The notes: a model not told the origin generated them from the sequence alone. 64,000 bases of DNA from Phyllobacterium zundukense (GCF_002764115.1 NZ_CP017943.1:310001-374000); one strand, 5' to 3'; positions 54,532-64,000 are shown, numbered from the stretch's first letter. Numbers and translations are program-made.

Positions 54532-55185
54532 ATGAAGAAGACGAAGTTCACAGAAGCGCAGATCGCCTTCATTCTGAAGCAGGCAGAAGACGGTGTTGCC
54601 GTGGCGGAGGTCTGCCGCAAGGCCGGGATTTCCGACGCGACATTTTCCAACTGGCGCAAGAAATATGCGGGCCTGATGCCATCGGAGATGCGACGGTTGC
54701 GGCAGCTTGAGGGCTTGAGGAGGAGAACGTCAAGCTGAAACGGATCGTTGCCGATCTCAGTCTCGACAAGGCCATGCTGCGGGATGTTCTATCAAAAAAG
54801 CTGTGAGGCCTGCGCGCAAGCGCCAGCTTGTCGACGAGATGCGATCGGTCTGGAAGGTGTCGACGCGTCGCGCCTGTTCGACGCTGAAGGTGGATCGGGT
54901 GCCCTTTAGGTCTACGTGGCGAGCAGGCTGACCTCAAGGCCAGGATCAAGGAGGTCGCCGAGACGCGGATGCGTTATGGCTATCGGCGCATTCATGTGCT
55001 GTTGCGGCGCCAAGCTGCGGGAGGATCGCAGTGAAGCGGTCCGGCACAACGAAACCTGGGCCATGGACTTCGTGCATGACGAACTCGCCACGGATCGCAA
55101 AATCTGGGTGCTGACCATCGTCGACACCTTCTCGCGCTATTCGCCCGCCTTGATCGGGATGCGATCCCGTGGGGTATTTTGGGTT
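54532..55185 (+). mobile_element. Second IS3-family element, truncated
   Basis: An IS407-like orfA starts with ATG at 54532 (K-F-T-E-A-Q-I-A-F-I-L-K-Q-A, I-S-D-A-T-F-S-N-W-R-K-K-Y) and shifts frame near 54715. orfB pieces follow: R-K-R-Q-L-V-D-E-M, R-Y-G-Y-R-R-I-H-V-L-L-R-R, and W-A-M-D-F-V-H-D. It is cut near 55180 by the recombinase remnant. Confidence 0.85.
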
Positions 55186-57172
55186 CTGCCGAGCACGATG
55201 AACAATATCCTGAGCGGCCGGTTTGTGAAGTGCCTGGCGGCTGAAGATCCATGGCCTCTCCTGTAGAAGGCGGACGCCCTCGATCTCGCCCGCTTCGGCA
55301 GCAATTCTAAGGGTCTTTGGCGTAATGCCAAGTAGCTTCGCCGCCTTTCCCAGATTGAGCCAGGGTTCGCTGCCGTCCGCCTGCGGACGAAAGACCGGGA
55401 TCTTGCGATATGACCTGAGTGCCGTGACACGCTCCCTTGTCCAGCGGTTGCCATTGCCGGTGGTCAATCCATTGCGATTGAGTATCCCTGCGATCACATC
55501 GTCATTGGCGATGCGAACGAGCTGCCACACCGCCTCGACGATGTCATCGGGCGTAGCGTTTCGTTGTCCTCGACGTCGTTTCGGCAATCGAAGTTCGGTG
55601 TGGACTCCACCAACCCAGTGAATGACCAGCACGATCTCTGAGGGTGCATCATCGAGATCGGCGACTACTTCATGAATGAGCGTGCGCACGATGCGCTTTT
55701 TGAGCCTTGCATCGGTCGACGGCGCTAACCAGACGGCACGAAGATTCCCTGCAAGGTCGACCATCTCCGATGTAGAATAAGATGACGTTTGTGGCACTGC
55801 GGCCTGGTGGGTGACAATCTTGTTCTCAATCTCACCGACGCGTTGAGGGCCTTGTTCCAGCGCGCTTCAAGCTCCGACGTCACCAGCCGGTTCTCGGGAT
55901 CAGCTGCGTCATATTGTCGGAAAGCGCGATCGGCGGCATAGCGTGCCCGCCGCAAGGTCCCGTTGCAGAACCTCTTGGACCTGGTCACGCCGGCTGGCAA
56001 TATTACGCTCCGCCTCGACCGAGGCAGCGATGGCTCCCGGTCCTACGACACCGAGCAGCGCCTCTTCGATCGCGTCATCAACCCGCAGACCGCCGAAGGC
56101 GATACAGCGTGGTTCGCCATTATCGAGCAGGCCACGCCAGCACGAATAGCGCGGAATGTTGTGTTTGTTGCCTGTATAACGGACCGTCAGCTTCCGACCA
56201 CACCGTTTGCAGCGGAAAAGGCCAGCTAGCAGAGCGTCGCCATGCTTCGGTACTCCGTGATGATGGCTTGTAGGGACATTCTCGCTAACCATCTTGCGGA
56301 TATCCTCCGCCCGTTCCCAACTGACATAGCCTTCGTGCGAATCGGGAATCAGGTCAAGCCATTCATCGCGCGCCTTGCGACGAATTCCAGATCGGCTGCC
56401 GCCGTATCCCAACACAGAACGACTCTTACCATAAGCATAAGCGCCGCCGTAGACCGGGTTCACGATCATAATTGGGCCTGCGCCAGACAACATCACCATT
56501 AGCGTGCCTGACAGGCAGATCCAGTCCGTGTTCGAGGAACCACAGTAGGGCCTGGCGTGCACTGCCGAGTTCGGCAACCTTGTTGAAGACGAGTACAATG
56601 GCTTCCTGAACGCGATGATCGGGATCCTTCTCGATCAGGTCGCCCACCTTCTGGAAACCGTCAGGAACAGTGACAACAAGCTCGCCACGGCGGGCCTTCT
56701 CGTAGCGCACAGAAAGGGAACGCTGGCGCAAAAGATCGAGCTCATATTCGTTGAGGCTACCCTTCAGCCCCAAAAGCAGGCGGTCATTACCCTGACGCGG
56801 CGCGTAGACTGCTTCCTGGTCAATCAGGACGGTATCAACGACGCGACACATCTCAATGAGTTGTTGCCAATCGCGGCTGTTGCGAGCAAAGCGAGACACT
56901 TCGCGTGCCGCAACTGCTCCTACCTTGCCAAGACAGACCTCGGCAACCATTCGGTCGAAGCCAGCGCGGGTCACGCCGCCGGCCGCTGAGCAGCCAAGAT
57001 CGTCATCAACCGTTTCAATATCCGACCAGCCAAGTGCCTTCAGGCGATCGCGCACGGCATATTGTAGCACGCTGCTTTCGCGATTGTGTAGAACCTGATG
57101 GACCGACGATTGCCGGACATACAAAATGGCTTTGCGCTCACGATGGTGGGAACCGATCTTCTCATGCATCAT
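55186..57172 (-). pseudogene. Large serine recombinase, frameshifted and truncated
   Basis: The N-terminal resolvase domain starts at 57172 (A-I-L-Y-V-R-Q-S-S, catalytic Ser in the S-S-V-H-Q region; [11 protein letters not shown]). The recombinase domain follows, then in a new frame a zinc-ribbon part (L-F-R-C-K-R-C-G-R-K-L-T-V). A third frame carries the C-terminal HTH-like piece with L-G-I-T-P-K-T-L-R. At least two frameshifts and loss of the end make it inactive. It belongs with two small upstream genes, forming a three-gene mobile unit seen in rhizobia. Confidence 0.85.
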
Positions 57173-57365
57173 GGCTGGCCTCCATCGACTGGGAAGCGCT
57201 CACGTCGTTTGCGTAATCGACGAACAGGCGCACCATGAGCGCAGTCAGCGTCTGGCGTGTTCCTTCCGGGAAGTCCTGCCATTGCGGCATCGCCGGCGTC
57301 TTCCCCCTGTACGGATCTGAGAACAGATCGAATTGATATATCATGAACTGGCGTGGCAGGGACAT
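57162..57365 (-). CDS. Small protein of the serine-recombinase unit
   Basis: A 67-residue protein ([15 protein letters not shown]; ends near A-S-H-D-A) whose end overlaps the recombinase start by 11 bases. Such small genes precede this type of recombinase in rhizobial genomes. Function unknown. Confidence 0.5.
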   Translation of the reverse strand: MSLPRQFMIYQFDLFSDPYRGKTPAMPQWQDFPEGTRQTLTALMVRLFVDYANDVSASQSMEASHDA

Positions 57366-57690
57366 CTCCCCGACTCGCTTCGTGAGAGCTCAATGCTGCG
57401 CTTATCTTCGCGTCTTGTGAGGAGCCTGCTTCTTCAAGCAACCTGACCAATGCGAATATGCTGGCGAGTTCGACATGGGGGACCAACATGGTCAGCCACC
57501 GCGCGCTTAGTGAGCGATCGAACATCCACTCCGGAACTTCAAGCAATCGACCCGATGCTGTCCCGGAAAGGCTGCACCGGAACACTGCCATTCCCTTGTC
57601 CAGCACTGCATGGATATGGACAAGCTGTCCGCTCCAGGGATGCCACGGATAGAGAAGCTCGCGAAGCTCCGTCCCGTGGGTGTTTTGTTG
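57366..57690 (-). pseudogene. Accessory gene of the recombinase unit, 5' truncated
   Basis: The minus strand codes L-L-Y-P-W-H-P-W-S-G-Q-L-V, F-R-C-S-L, and L-E-V-P-E-W-M-F-D, like the DUF5372-type protein found before such recombinases. Its start is lost at the junction with an IS3 fragment. Confidence 0.55.
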
Positions 57691-57788
57691 TCGTGTTGTA
57701 CAACGAAGAACGGCCTCATGGTGCAATCGGCAATAAGGTGCCGATCTCGCTAATGAATTCGGGAAGTGCAACCAGCCCGCCTCCCTGA
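57691..57788 (+). mobile_element. IS3 orfB tail fragment
   Basis: It reads Y-N-E-E-R-P-H-G-A-I-G-N-K, P-I-S-L and a final A-T-S-P-P-P before a stop, the end of an IS3-family transposase. Only this tail remains. Confidence 0.85.
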
Positions 57789-57817
57789 ATGAAGCCGGAA
57801 AACTCTAGCTTCCGCTG

Positions 57818-57863
57818 GTCCAGAGTGTGGGGGCGGTTCAGTCCAGAGTGTGGGGGCGGTTCA
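57818..57863. repeat. Tandem 23-bp repeat, two perfect copies
   Basis: GTCCAGAGTGTGGGGGCGGT followed by TCA is repeated twice head to tail just after the IS3 tail. It probably includes the IS end duplicated by insertion or slippage. Confidence 0.85.
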
Positions 57864-57904
57864 TAACCCCGGAAAATTCCAGCTCCGGGTGGCCTAAAGA
57901 CGGG

Positions 57905-58062
57905 TAGCACGTCACTCGCCGAACTTCGCCTGGTGTTCGGGCAATTTGAGGATTCTTTGCATCTGCACGAGCACTATGTCGAGGCGAATGCATCTCTCAT
58001 CGAGGCTGTCGAGACTAATGATAAGCCCGCAGCAGTTCTGTAATTAGAGGCATATTTCCAAA
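57905..58062 (+). pseudogene. GntR-family FCD-domain fragment
   Basis: About 45 codons read S-L-A-E-L-R-L-V-F-G and L-H-E-H-Y-V-E-A-N-A-S-L-I-E-A-V-E, like the last helices of FCD-type GntR regulators. A stop codon interrupts it at 58039. The DNA-binding part is absent. Confidence 0.45.
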
Positions 58063-58068
58063 TGCGTT

Positions 58069-58542
58069 GCGCCCGGCTTCCGACTCGGCACATTGACCGT
58101 CCCAACGGCCTATATTGCTCAAGCTGAGCTCCTCCTGCACGCCTCCACCTGGTTTGTGGCTCCCATGTTGAGCGAGGCAGTGGTGCGGCTGATTGAAAGC
58201 GGAAAGCTGGAAGAACTTCTGCGTGAGCGGCGGCGGCAGGCGCTGGAGCGTTGCCGCGTGTTCCTGGATGTGTTCCCCGAAGCTCCGAAACTTCAGTTTC
58301 CAGCCTTTTACGCATGGTTGCCATTGCCGCCAAAGTGGTCCGCACATCAGTTTGCCGCCGCTGCGCGGGGTCGCGGCATACTTGTAACCCCGCCCATCGC
58401 CTCCGCGGTGGGAGAGGCTGATCCCGGTGCAGTCCGCATCTGCCTTGGCGCGCCGAAAGATCTTAGAGAACTCACCGATGTGCTTCAGATTTTGCGCGAG
58501 ATCCTGGGTCGCCACCCAGTAAACGTCGTTTCTGTCGCATAG
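58069..58542 (+). pseudogene. PLP aminotransferase C-terminal fragment
   Basis: The C-terminal third of a class I/II aminotransferase. It starts abruptly (L-G-T-L-T-V-P after a frame change), then A-S-T-W-F-V-A-P-M-L-S-E-A-V, F-Y-A-W-L-P-L-P and A-V-R-I-C-L-G-A-P. The PLP-binding lysine region is missing. It may be from a 2-aminoadipate- or MocR-type protein. Confidence 0.7.
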
Positions 58543-58870
58543 CTGGAGCTATGTTTCCGGCCACGTCCGAGTGACTGCGGTGATTGTTGGCAGCGGTTAC
58601 ACCCTGACCGGATAGTTCCAAAGAGTGCAGTTTCGGCAGTGAAGCTGGGTGAGTGAGTGAAAGATTTGCTTTGGAAGACAATGCTGTGGCGACTTCGCTC
58701 GTAAGATTGGCTGTTGCACGCGTCAAAATAGGCTGTTTGTTGCTTTTAGCTTCGGCCCGATCCTTACAGGCCCAAGAACAATCGGGCTTCGAAGGCGCTC
58801 GGCTCATTCAGAAAAGCAACACTTCCCAAATGACCGTCCAGTTCCATAAGTATCCTTATGTGATCTGTTA
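58543..58870. other. Spacer before the ISNCY element
   Basis: Only weak short frames; nothing recognised. Confidence 0.35.
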
Positions 58871-60322
58871 TTGTAGCGCCCGTTTAGTAATGTCTCACTC
58901 GGCCCGATTAGAGATGTCACACTGCCCGCGTGTTTTTGCGTTCTTGGCGGGTGGCTTTGCTTATGAAGGTTTTGAGTGTGAGCGAACGAGAGATTTCACG
59001 GATTGATACGCTTGGTCGGGTTCTGGAAGGACGCCTGACGATTGTACGTGCAGCAGATATTCTGAGCCTGTCGCGACGTCAGGTTCACCGTTTGCTGGCG
59101 ACACTACAACGTGATGGACCGTCCGGGCTGGTTTCGAAGAAGCGTGGCCGCACCAGCAATCGCGCTCATTCAACGGCATTCCGTCAGCATGCGCTTGCTC
59201 TTGTGCGTGAGCATTATAGCGATTTCGGTCCAACACTGGCTGCGGAGAAACTCCTCGAACTGCACAGCATGCGCATTGGCCGCGAGACATTGCGGTTGTG
59301 GATGAAAGATGCTGGCCTGTGGCTTACGCGGCGGGATCGCGGGCCGCGCATTCAGCAGCCACGGTATCGTCGTGATTGCTATGGCGAGCTGGTCCAGATC
59401 GACGGTTCCACGCACCATTGGTTTGAGGATCGTGGCAGCAAATGCACGTTGCTGGTGTTTATCGACGATGCGACGAGCCAGCTTCAACACCTGCAATTTG
59501 CCGCATCGGAAAGCGCTTTCGATTATATGCGCGCCACGCGGGCCTATGTCGATCAGCACGGCAAGCCAGTCGCATTTTATTCAGACAAGCACGGGATTTT
59601 CCGTGTCTACAAGCCTTCAAGGAAGGCTGAACAGCCCCCGATGACGCAATTCGGCCGGGCTCTCGCCGAGCTGAACATCGATATCATCTGCGCCAATTCG
59701 AGCCAGGCCAAGGGCCGGGTCGAACGTGCACACAAAACCCTGCAGGACAGGCTTGTGAAGGAACTACGACTACAAGGCATCTGCGACATCGGATCCGCGA
59801 ATGCCTGGCTTCCGACCTTCGTGGCGGATTACAACAGCCGCTTCGCCAAACTGCCGCGCTCCGATCACAACATGCATCGGCCCCTCGCCCAATACGAAGA
59901 TGCCGATGCGGCGCTGTGTATCAAGGAGAAGCGGACCGTCTCGTATCAGCTCACGCTGCAATATGACCGCATGCACATTCATCTCGATGAGACGGAGAAA
60001 AGCCGCTCGCTGCAGCGCAAGGAGGTCATGGTGCATGACTATCCTGATGGTCGGCTTGAGGTCGTGCATGATGGCGACGCGTTGCCGTTCACGGTATTCG
60101 ACAAGGTGCGTCGGGTGGAACAAGGAGCGATCGTGGATAATAAGCGGTTGGGAGAAGCCCTCGCCTACATTGCCGAATTGCAAAAGGAACGGCCCTCGTT
60201 GCGTGCAAAAAGTGCACCACGGCGGCGAGGACAGGCCAACTCTGCCTTTGGTTGAATGCCAGCCTGTGTGACATTTCTAATTGGCACACTCAGAGACAAA
60301 ACTAACTGGCTTTGACAGTTAT
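58871..60322 (+). mobile_element. ISNCY-family insertion sequence, complete-looking
   Basis: It contains one full transposase gene. The flanks carry inverted repeats of about 40 bases: the left end shows ATTAGAGATGTCACAC and the right end its near complement GTGTGACATTTCTAAT, each followed outward by a related ACTAA-GG segment. Exact tips are estimated. This is the best candidate for a mobile element still able to move. Confidence 0.7.
58963..60255 (+). CDS. ISNCY-family transposase
   Basis: A 430-residue DDE transposase from the ATG at 58963. The N-terminal HTH reads A-A-D-I-L-S-L-S-R-R-Q-V-H-R-L-L, and the catalytic core has Q-I-D-G-S-T-H-H-W-F, F-Y-S-D-K-H-G-I-F and S-S-Q-A-K-G-R-V-E-R. 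The frame is intact. It catalyses movement of the surrounding element. Confidence 0.92.
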   Translation: MKVLSVSEREISRIDTLGRVLEGRLTIVRAADILSLSRRQVHRLLATLQRDGPSGLVSKKRGRTSNRAHSTAFRQHALALVREHYSDFGPTLAAEKLLELHSMRIGRETLRLWMKDAGLWLTRRDRGPRIQQPRYRRDCYGELVQIDGSTHHWFEDRGSKCTLLVFIDDATSQLQHLQFAASESAFDYMRATRAYVDQHGKPVAFYSDKHGIFRVYKPSRKAEQPPMTQFGRALAELNIDIICANSSQAKGRVERAHKTLQDRLVKELRLQGICDIGSANAWLPTFVADYNSRFAKLPRSDHNMHRPLAQYEDADAALCIKEKRTVSYQLTLQYDRMHIHLDETEKSRSLQRKEVMVHDYPDGRLEVVHDGDALPFTVFDKVRRVEQGAIVDNKRLGEALAYIAELQKERPSLRAKSAPRRRGQANSAFG

Positions 60323-60384
60323 GTCATAACATAACCAACTGGCAACTATGATCCCGGCTGTTCCCTTCGGTTGGTATGTGCACG

Positions 60385-61228
60385 GGATTTCCAGCGCAAG
60401 GCGCGGCTATTTTGAGGCGCTGGAGTTGTATCGCCAGGCACACGACCGTCCGGTTGCGTTCTACTCCGACAAGCATTCGGTGTTCCGGGTTGGGAAGACG
60501 GACGTGAAGCGTGATGAGGCTATGACCCAGTTCGGCCGGGCGCTGTCGGAACTCATTGAGATATTGTGTGCCAATTCGAGCCAGGCGAAAGGCCGGGTCG
60601 AGCGCGTCAATAGCACCTTGCAGGACCGCCTGGTCAAGGAGCTGCGGCTGACCGGCATCAGCGACATCGCCGCCGGCAACGCCTTCCTGCCCGGCTTCAT
60701 TGAGCGGTTCAACCCCAGGTTTGGGATCAAGCCCATCAAGGCAGACAATTTGCACCGGCCCTTGAACATTGCGCCCAACAGCCTGCAAGAGATGCTATGC
60801 CGACGAGAACAACGGTATGTTCGGGCAGCAAGTGACGTTCTCCTTCGAGCGCCAGCGGGCCATGCTGGAGGAGAATGAGGTCACACGGGGTCTGGTCGGC
60901 AAATATGTTGATCTCTATGCCTTTGCTGATGGGCGTTTCCAGGTTCGCTGGAAGGGTGTTACCCAGCCCTGTACGCTCTTCGACAGTGCGCAGCGCGTCA
61001 CCCAGCTGCCATTACCGAGAGCAAGCGACTCGGCGATGTCCTTGCCTTTATCAAGGAGCGACAGGATCAGTTTCTGCCACCCCCCAAGGTGAAGACCAAC
61101 AGTGAGGTCAATGGCTATCAAAAACGTGGCCGCAAATCACCTGGACGAAAGGGCTGGGTTGGCCAGATGATTGATCGCCGCGCCCGTGAACAAGTGGCAA
61201 GTGCTCCTTCTACAGTCGCCGGGTAGGG
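60385..61228 (+). mobile_element. Truncated ISNCY-type transposase remnant
   Basis: The C-terminal half of a related transposase: L-E-L-Y-R-Q-A-H, F-Y-S-D-K-H-S-V-F-R-V, S-S-Q-A-K-G-R-V-E-R, then frameshifted V-T-F-S-F-E-R-Q-R and the tail R-K-S-P-G-R-K-G-W-V. The first catalytic Asp and the N-terminus are missing. It adjoins the complete element, and the right end at 61.28-61.33 kb has the same GACATTTCTA pattern. Confidence 0.85.
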
Positions 61229-61333
61229 CTGCGATATTGAGGTCTCCGCCCTACCCGGCGACGAGCCTCGGCGGCTGTCAGGATGACATTTCTACTTTGC
61301 GAGAGATGCGACATTTCTAATTGGTTGCAACAT

Positions 61334-61430
61334 TCATGTAGCCGGGTGGGTCCTATTTTCGGACCATTTTCTCCCCTCGCCCAAAAGCGCATTGGCGATG
61401 ATTGCAAGCTTGCGCATGATGGCTGTTAGG
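61334..61430 (-). mobile_element. IS110-type transposase tail
   Basis: The minus strand reads K-V-A-L-T-A-I-M-R-K-L-A-I-I-A-N-A-L-L, the usual C-terminus of IS110-family transposases. It is fused in frame to the serine hydrolase fragment. Confidence 0.6.
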
Positions 61431-61753
61431 GCAACCTTTCCCTCGTCGGCAAGCCGATGAACGCACAACCCGGTAAAAGATTTGCTGATCGAGCCGATCT
61501 GAAAGAGGTGAGACGGATGGACCGCGTCGACCAGGCAGAACGTCTTGCCGGGCAGCCCGAATTCGGCAATCTCTTCCTTCGTATACCCGACAAGCTTCTC
61601 GAAAATGTTCTCGTATCGATGCCCCAAAGCTCCATGCGAGCGAACAGTTACCTCGCTGGCGCCGCTTGCGGCAGTTTTACTTGCTGCCAGAACGATTGAG
61701 GCGGTTCCGGCGGCTATGCGCCCCTTAACGAGGTTGCGTCGGGAGATCGTCAT
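61431..61753 (-). pseudogene. Serine hydrolase (beta-lactamase/AmpH type) N-terminal fragment
   Basis: A twin-arginine-like signal (S-R-R-N-L-V-K) leads to F-Q-I-G-S-I-S-K-S-F-T-G, whose S-x-x-K holds the nucleophile of class C beta-lactamase relatives. The protein is cut after about 107 codons by an IS110 tail. No active product is expected. Confidence 0.75.
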
Positions 61754-61861
61754 GTTCCAGTTCCCTCTCCGGATGGTGGTTTGAGTTAGTGACGCGGTTG
61801 ATCCGCTGGGTCGGCTCCACTCACTGCGTTGCAGCAGATCACACAGATGGACAGCGGCGGC

Positions 61862-62665
61862 CTATCTGCCATTGCGGTACCACCGCAGTGACATGCAGGA
61901 GAGCCCGGCGTCGATCTTTTCGATTTCGGCAGTCTTCAGCGGCACGACCTTGTAGCCTTCCCTGTCGAGCATCTCGAGGGTGCGCGGGTAATGGGCACTT
62001 GCGAACACGACGTCATTGACTCGCAGCACATTCGCCGCCGGCTCTTCACCTTGCGGGACAACGATCTTGCGGAACCCCTCGAACACGGCAGCGTCGGCAA
62101 GTGCAGCCGTGGAAATGACGGTTCTATTGTCGAGCAGCGAGGAAGCCGTCTTGAAGTGCAGAACACCTTTCGGGGTTTCGGCAACCTGGGCCTTTCCGCC
62201 GAGTTTCTCGATGCAGGAAACAAGTGCCTCTGCGCCCATCTTGTCCGTGCGTGCGGAGAGGCCGATCAGTACGCCCTTCGGCGTGTACATGATGTCGCCG
62301 CCGTCCGCCTGCCCCGGAGCCGGCAATTCGAGCACCGTTTCGAACATCTCGCGCAGGGTTGGTGCAATTTCCGCTGTCTCATTGACACGGCTTGGCGTGC
62401 CAGGACGGAGCAGGATAGCGCCGCCGGTAAAAACGAGTGCAGGATCCTCGACGAAGATGGAGTCCGGGAAGGACTCAAGAGCAGGAAGGACGGTCACCTC
62501 AACGCCTGCGTTGCGCATGGCCGCAATATAAGCATCGTGCTCGGCCTTGACGCCTTCATAGGTCGGACCACCCCGATCGTCTGTCCGCAGGCCGTTTACG
62601 ACGGAGGTGGAGGGCTGGCGCACGATTGCGGAGTTGAACTCATAGACAGATCTGGTCTGCGACAT
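61862..62665 (-). CDS. Dimethylarginine dimethylaminohydrolase (DDAH)
   Basis: A 267-residue guanidino-group modifying enzyme. DDAH turns N-omega-methylated arginines into citrulline and methylamines. The catalytic Cys257 is in G-L-S-C-M-S-L-R-W, the His is in G-V-L-H-F-K, and the substrate acid region reads S-F-P-D-S-I-F-V-E-D. D-G-G-D-I lies near residue 128. It is upstream-paired with ctlX and ocd on the same strand, which would take the citrulline and ornithine on. Arginine-deiminase-like activity is an alternative. Confidence 0.87.
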   Translation of the reverse strand: MSQTRSVYEFNSAIVRQPSTSVVNGLRTDDRGGPTYEGVKAEHDAYIAAMRNAGVEVTVLPALESFPDSIFVEDPALVFTGGAILLRPGTPSRVNETAEIAPTLREMFETVLELPAPGQADGGDIMYTPKGVLIGLSARTDKMGAEALVSCIEKLGGKAQVAETPKGVLHFKTASSLLDNRTVISTAALADAAVFEGFRKIVVPQGEEPAANVLRVNDVVFASAHYPRTLEMLDREGYKVVPLKTAEIEKIDAGLSCMSLRWYRNGR

Positions 62666-62705
62666 TTTTTGCTATCCTTTAGTTTCGATGATGGTCTGCC
62701 GCCAC

Positions 62706-63671
62706 TCATTTGGCCGCGAATAACAGGTGTTCCGTCAGGGCTGTGCGCCGTGACAGGTGAATTCCGGCGAGCATGCATCGAACCGAGCCTCCGGCAAGTT
62801 CGATCGTCGAAACGTCGAAGGGCAGCAACTGTGCAGACTGCTCGATTATCTTGATTTGGTTTTGGTCGAGCGCCGCATGGGCACGAGCCGAAAGTACGAC
62901 GACGCGGCCTTCCCTGCCTTCCAGCTCGATGGCATTGCCGGTGAAGCTCTCGATCTGCCCGATCGAAAGCTCGATGACCTTGCGTCCGGTCTCCTCGAGC
63001 CTAGCAACGATCTCCTGCCGACGCCGAAGATCGGGGATCATCTGCGTCCCGAGCAGCGCAAAATCCGTCCCGATGCACATCAGCACGTTGGTGTGGTAGA
63101 TCGGCTTGCCGCTGCGATCCACGGCGTCAAAGACCATCGGTTCGAAGTTGAAATGTGTGCAGAACCGTTCGAGCGCGACTTCGTTGGTCCGGTTGGAGCG
63201 TGCCGCATAAGCGACTCGGCCAATGTGATCGAGTACCATGGCTCCGGTGCCTTCGAGATAGACGTTGTCTTTCTCGAGGCCCGAATAGTCGATGACATCC
63301 TGGACCCGGTACTCGCTTTTCAGCATCTCGATCACGTCGCTGCGACGCTCGTTTTGCCGATTGGCCGAGTACATCGGGTAGATCGCGACATGCCCGCCGG
63401 AGTGGGTCGAGAACCAGTTATTGGGAAAGACGGAGTCGGGCGTCGTGACGGTCTTGTCTTCGAAAACGTGAACTGTAACGCCAGCATCGGCGAGACCTTC
63501 CGCCATGCGGGTTACCTCGTCGAAGGCCCGGCTCGCAATGGCCGCGGCGGAACGCTTCTCGTCGTTCGACTGGAATGCATTGTCCGAGGCGGTCATTGGG
63601 TTCGGGGTAAAATGATGCGGCCGGATCATCACCACGGACTTCGGGGCTTGCACAGACTGTCTGCTCATCAT
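62706..63671 (-). CDS. ctlX: Citrulline utilization hydrolase CtlX
   Basis: A 321-residue amidinotransferase-fold protein of the CtlX family, thought to hydrolyse citrulline to ornithine. P-D-S-V-F-P-N-N-W-F-S-T lies near residue 80, Y-L-E-G-T-G near residue 137, and the nucleophile Cys299 is in G-S-V-R-C-M-L-A-G. The gene order ocd-ctlX-ddaH and a 4-base overlap with ocd indicate an operon. Confidence 0.88.
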   Translation of the reverse strand: MMSRQSVQAPKSVVMIRPHHFTPNPMTASDNAFQSNDEKRSAAAIASRAFDEVTRMAEGLADAGVTVHVFEDKTVTTPDSVFPNNWFSTHSGGHVAIYPMYSANRQNERRSDVIEMLKSEYRVQDVIDYSGLEKDNVYLEGTGAMVLDHIGRVAYAARSNRTNEVALERFCTHFNFEPMVFDAVDRSGKPIYHTNVLMCIGTDFALLGTQMIPDLRRRQEIVARLEETGRKVIELSIGQIESFTGNAIELEGREGRVVVLSARAHAALDQNQIKIIEQSAQLLPFDVSTIELAGGSVRCMLAGIHLSRRTALTEHLLFAAK

Positions 63672-64000
63672 AGTGCTCCAGCCTTGGCTGCCACTGGAGC
63701 CGCTTTCGCGGCCCGCAGGATCATCCCGAAGAGATCGCGCGGCTCGTCGGGGTCGGCGAGCAGGTCGAGCTCTTCGTAAAGCCTAGTCTCCTTGAGTCGG
63801 TCGCGGACGTATCGAAGCGCGGAGAAGTCCTCGATGGCAAAGCCGACAGAATCAAACAGTGTGATCTGGCGTTCTCCAGTGCGACCTAGCGCCTTGCCTG
63901 CAATGACCTGCCAGAGCTCGATCACCGGGTGGTCCGGATCGAGCTGCTGGATCTCGCCTTCGATCCGTGTCTGGGGAGGGTATTCCACGAAGATGTCTGA
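63668..64000 (-). CDS. ocd: Ornithine cyclodeaminase, C-terminal part (partial)
   Basis: The frame runs off the window edge, so only the last 110 residues are seen: D-I-F-V-E-Y, T-R-I-E-G-E-I-Q-Q-L, F-D-S-V-G-F-A-I-E-D-F-S-A-L and a C-terminal tail. F-D-S-V-G-F-A-x-E-D is diagnostic for the OCD/mu-crystallin family. It converts ornithine to proline and ammonia. It overlaps ctlX, giving a route citrulline to ornithine to proline. Confidence 0.9.
   Translation of the reverse strand, partial: SDIFVEYPPQTRIEGEIQQLDPDHPVIELWQVIAGKALGRTGERQITLFDSVGFAIEDFSALRYVRDRLKETRLYEELDLLADPDEPRDLFGMILRAAKAAPVAAKAGAL

Noticed and set aside
57818..57863. The 23-bp tandem repeat as a CRISPR array
   Set aside because: Only two copies with no spacer between them, next to an IS3 tail.
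58653..59006. A 117-codon plus-strand frame before the ISNCY transposase
   Set aside because: It crosses the element's left end and overlaps the transposase start, and the product resembles no family.

Overview
The window reads as accessory DNA from an alphaproteobacterium of the Rhizobiales (Rhizobium, Sinorhizobium, Agrobacterium, Mesorhizobium or Ochrobactrum type). The clues are a bioBFDAZ operon with BioR boxes, many LysR and GlxA-type regulators, betaine catabolic genes, ISNCY and IS3 elements, and a very high load of gene debris. A megaplasmid or genomic island is more likely than core chromosome. No rRNA, tRNA or CRISPR array was seen.

Layout. 1-0.8 kb: C-terminal part of a DGQHR-type protein. 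1-11.5 kb: an intact biotin operon bioB-bioF-bioD-bioA-bioZ plus panD on the minus strand, with two exact BioR boxes around the bioB start. It is surrounded by fragments of further bio genes (bioA', three bioZ relatives, bioB'), a frameshifted argF, an epimerase fragment and an intact gabD. 11.8-13.4 kb: an MFS exporter. 14.7-43 kb: a large region for quaternary-amine (betaine) use. It holds a Rieske N-demethylase and its reductase, a ProWV transporter with two separate ProX binding proteins, an MttB-family methyltransferase, a GlxA/AraC regulator, LysR regulators, a proline-betaine epimerase (HpbD), an operon of DHDPS-like lyase, aldehyde dehydrogenase and FAD amine oxidase, several short-chain dehydrogenases and a Baeyer-Villiger-type monooxygenase. 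41.5-52 kb: a dipeptide-type ABC transporter bracketed by two CocE/NonD hydrolases. 52.5-53.9 kb: a GabT-like aminotransferase. 54-61.4 kb: a pile of IS3, serine-recombinase, ISNCY and IS110 remnants with one complete-looking ISNCY element. 61.8-64 kb: DDAH, CtlX and ornithine cyclodeaminase for methylarginine/citrulline/ornithine turnover.

How it may work together. The most striking signal is a 33-bp imperfect palindrome found eleven times between 11.4 and 52.4 kb, always between genes and never in the biotin or IS regions. Its T-rich arm (TTTTTTGC in the clearest copies) usually faces the adjacent gene. It precedes proX1, mttB/lysR, hpbD/proWV, proX2 and a dehydrogenase, the monooxygenase, the lyase-dehydrogenase-oxidase operon, the hydrolase/peptide transporter pair and gabT. 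I infer one regulon that joins betaine uptake, epimerisation, demethylation, peptide uptake and the lower pathway. The binding protein is not known.

The block araC-mttB-lysR-hpbD is present twice (19.5-24.5 kb and 39.1-41.4 kb). The copies have decayed in opposite ways: the first keeps araC, mttB and lysR but has a broken hpbD, and the second keeps only hpbD. Together they make one working set.
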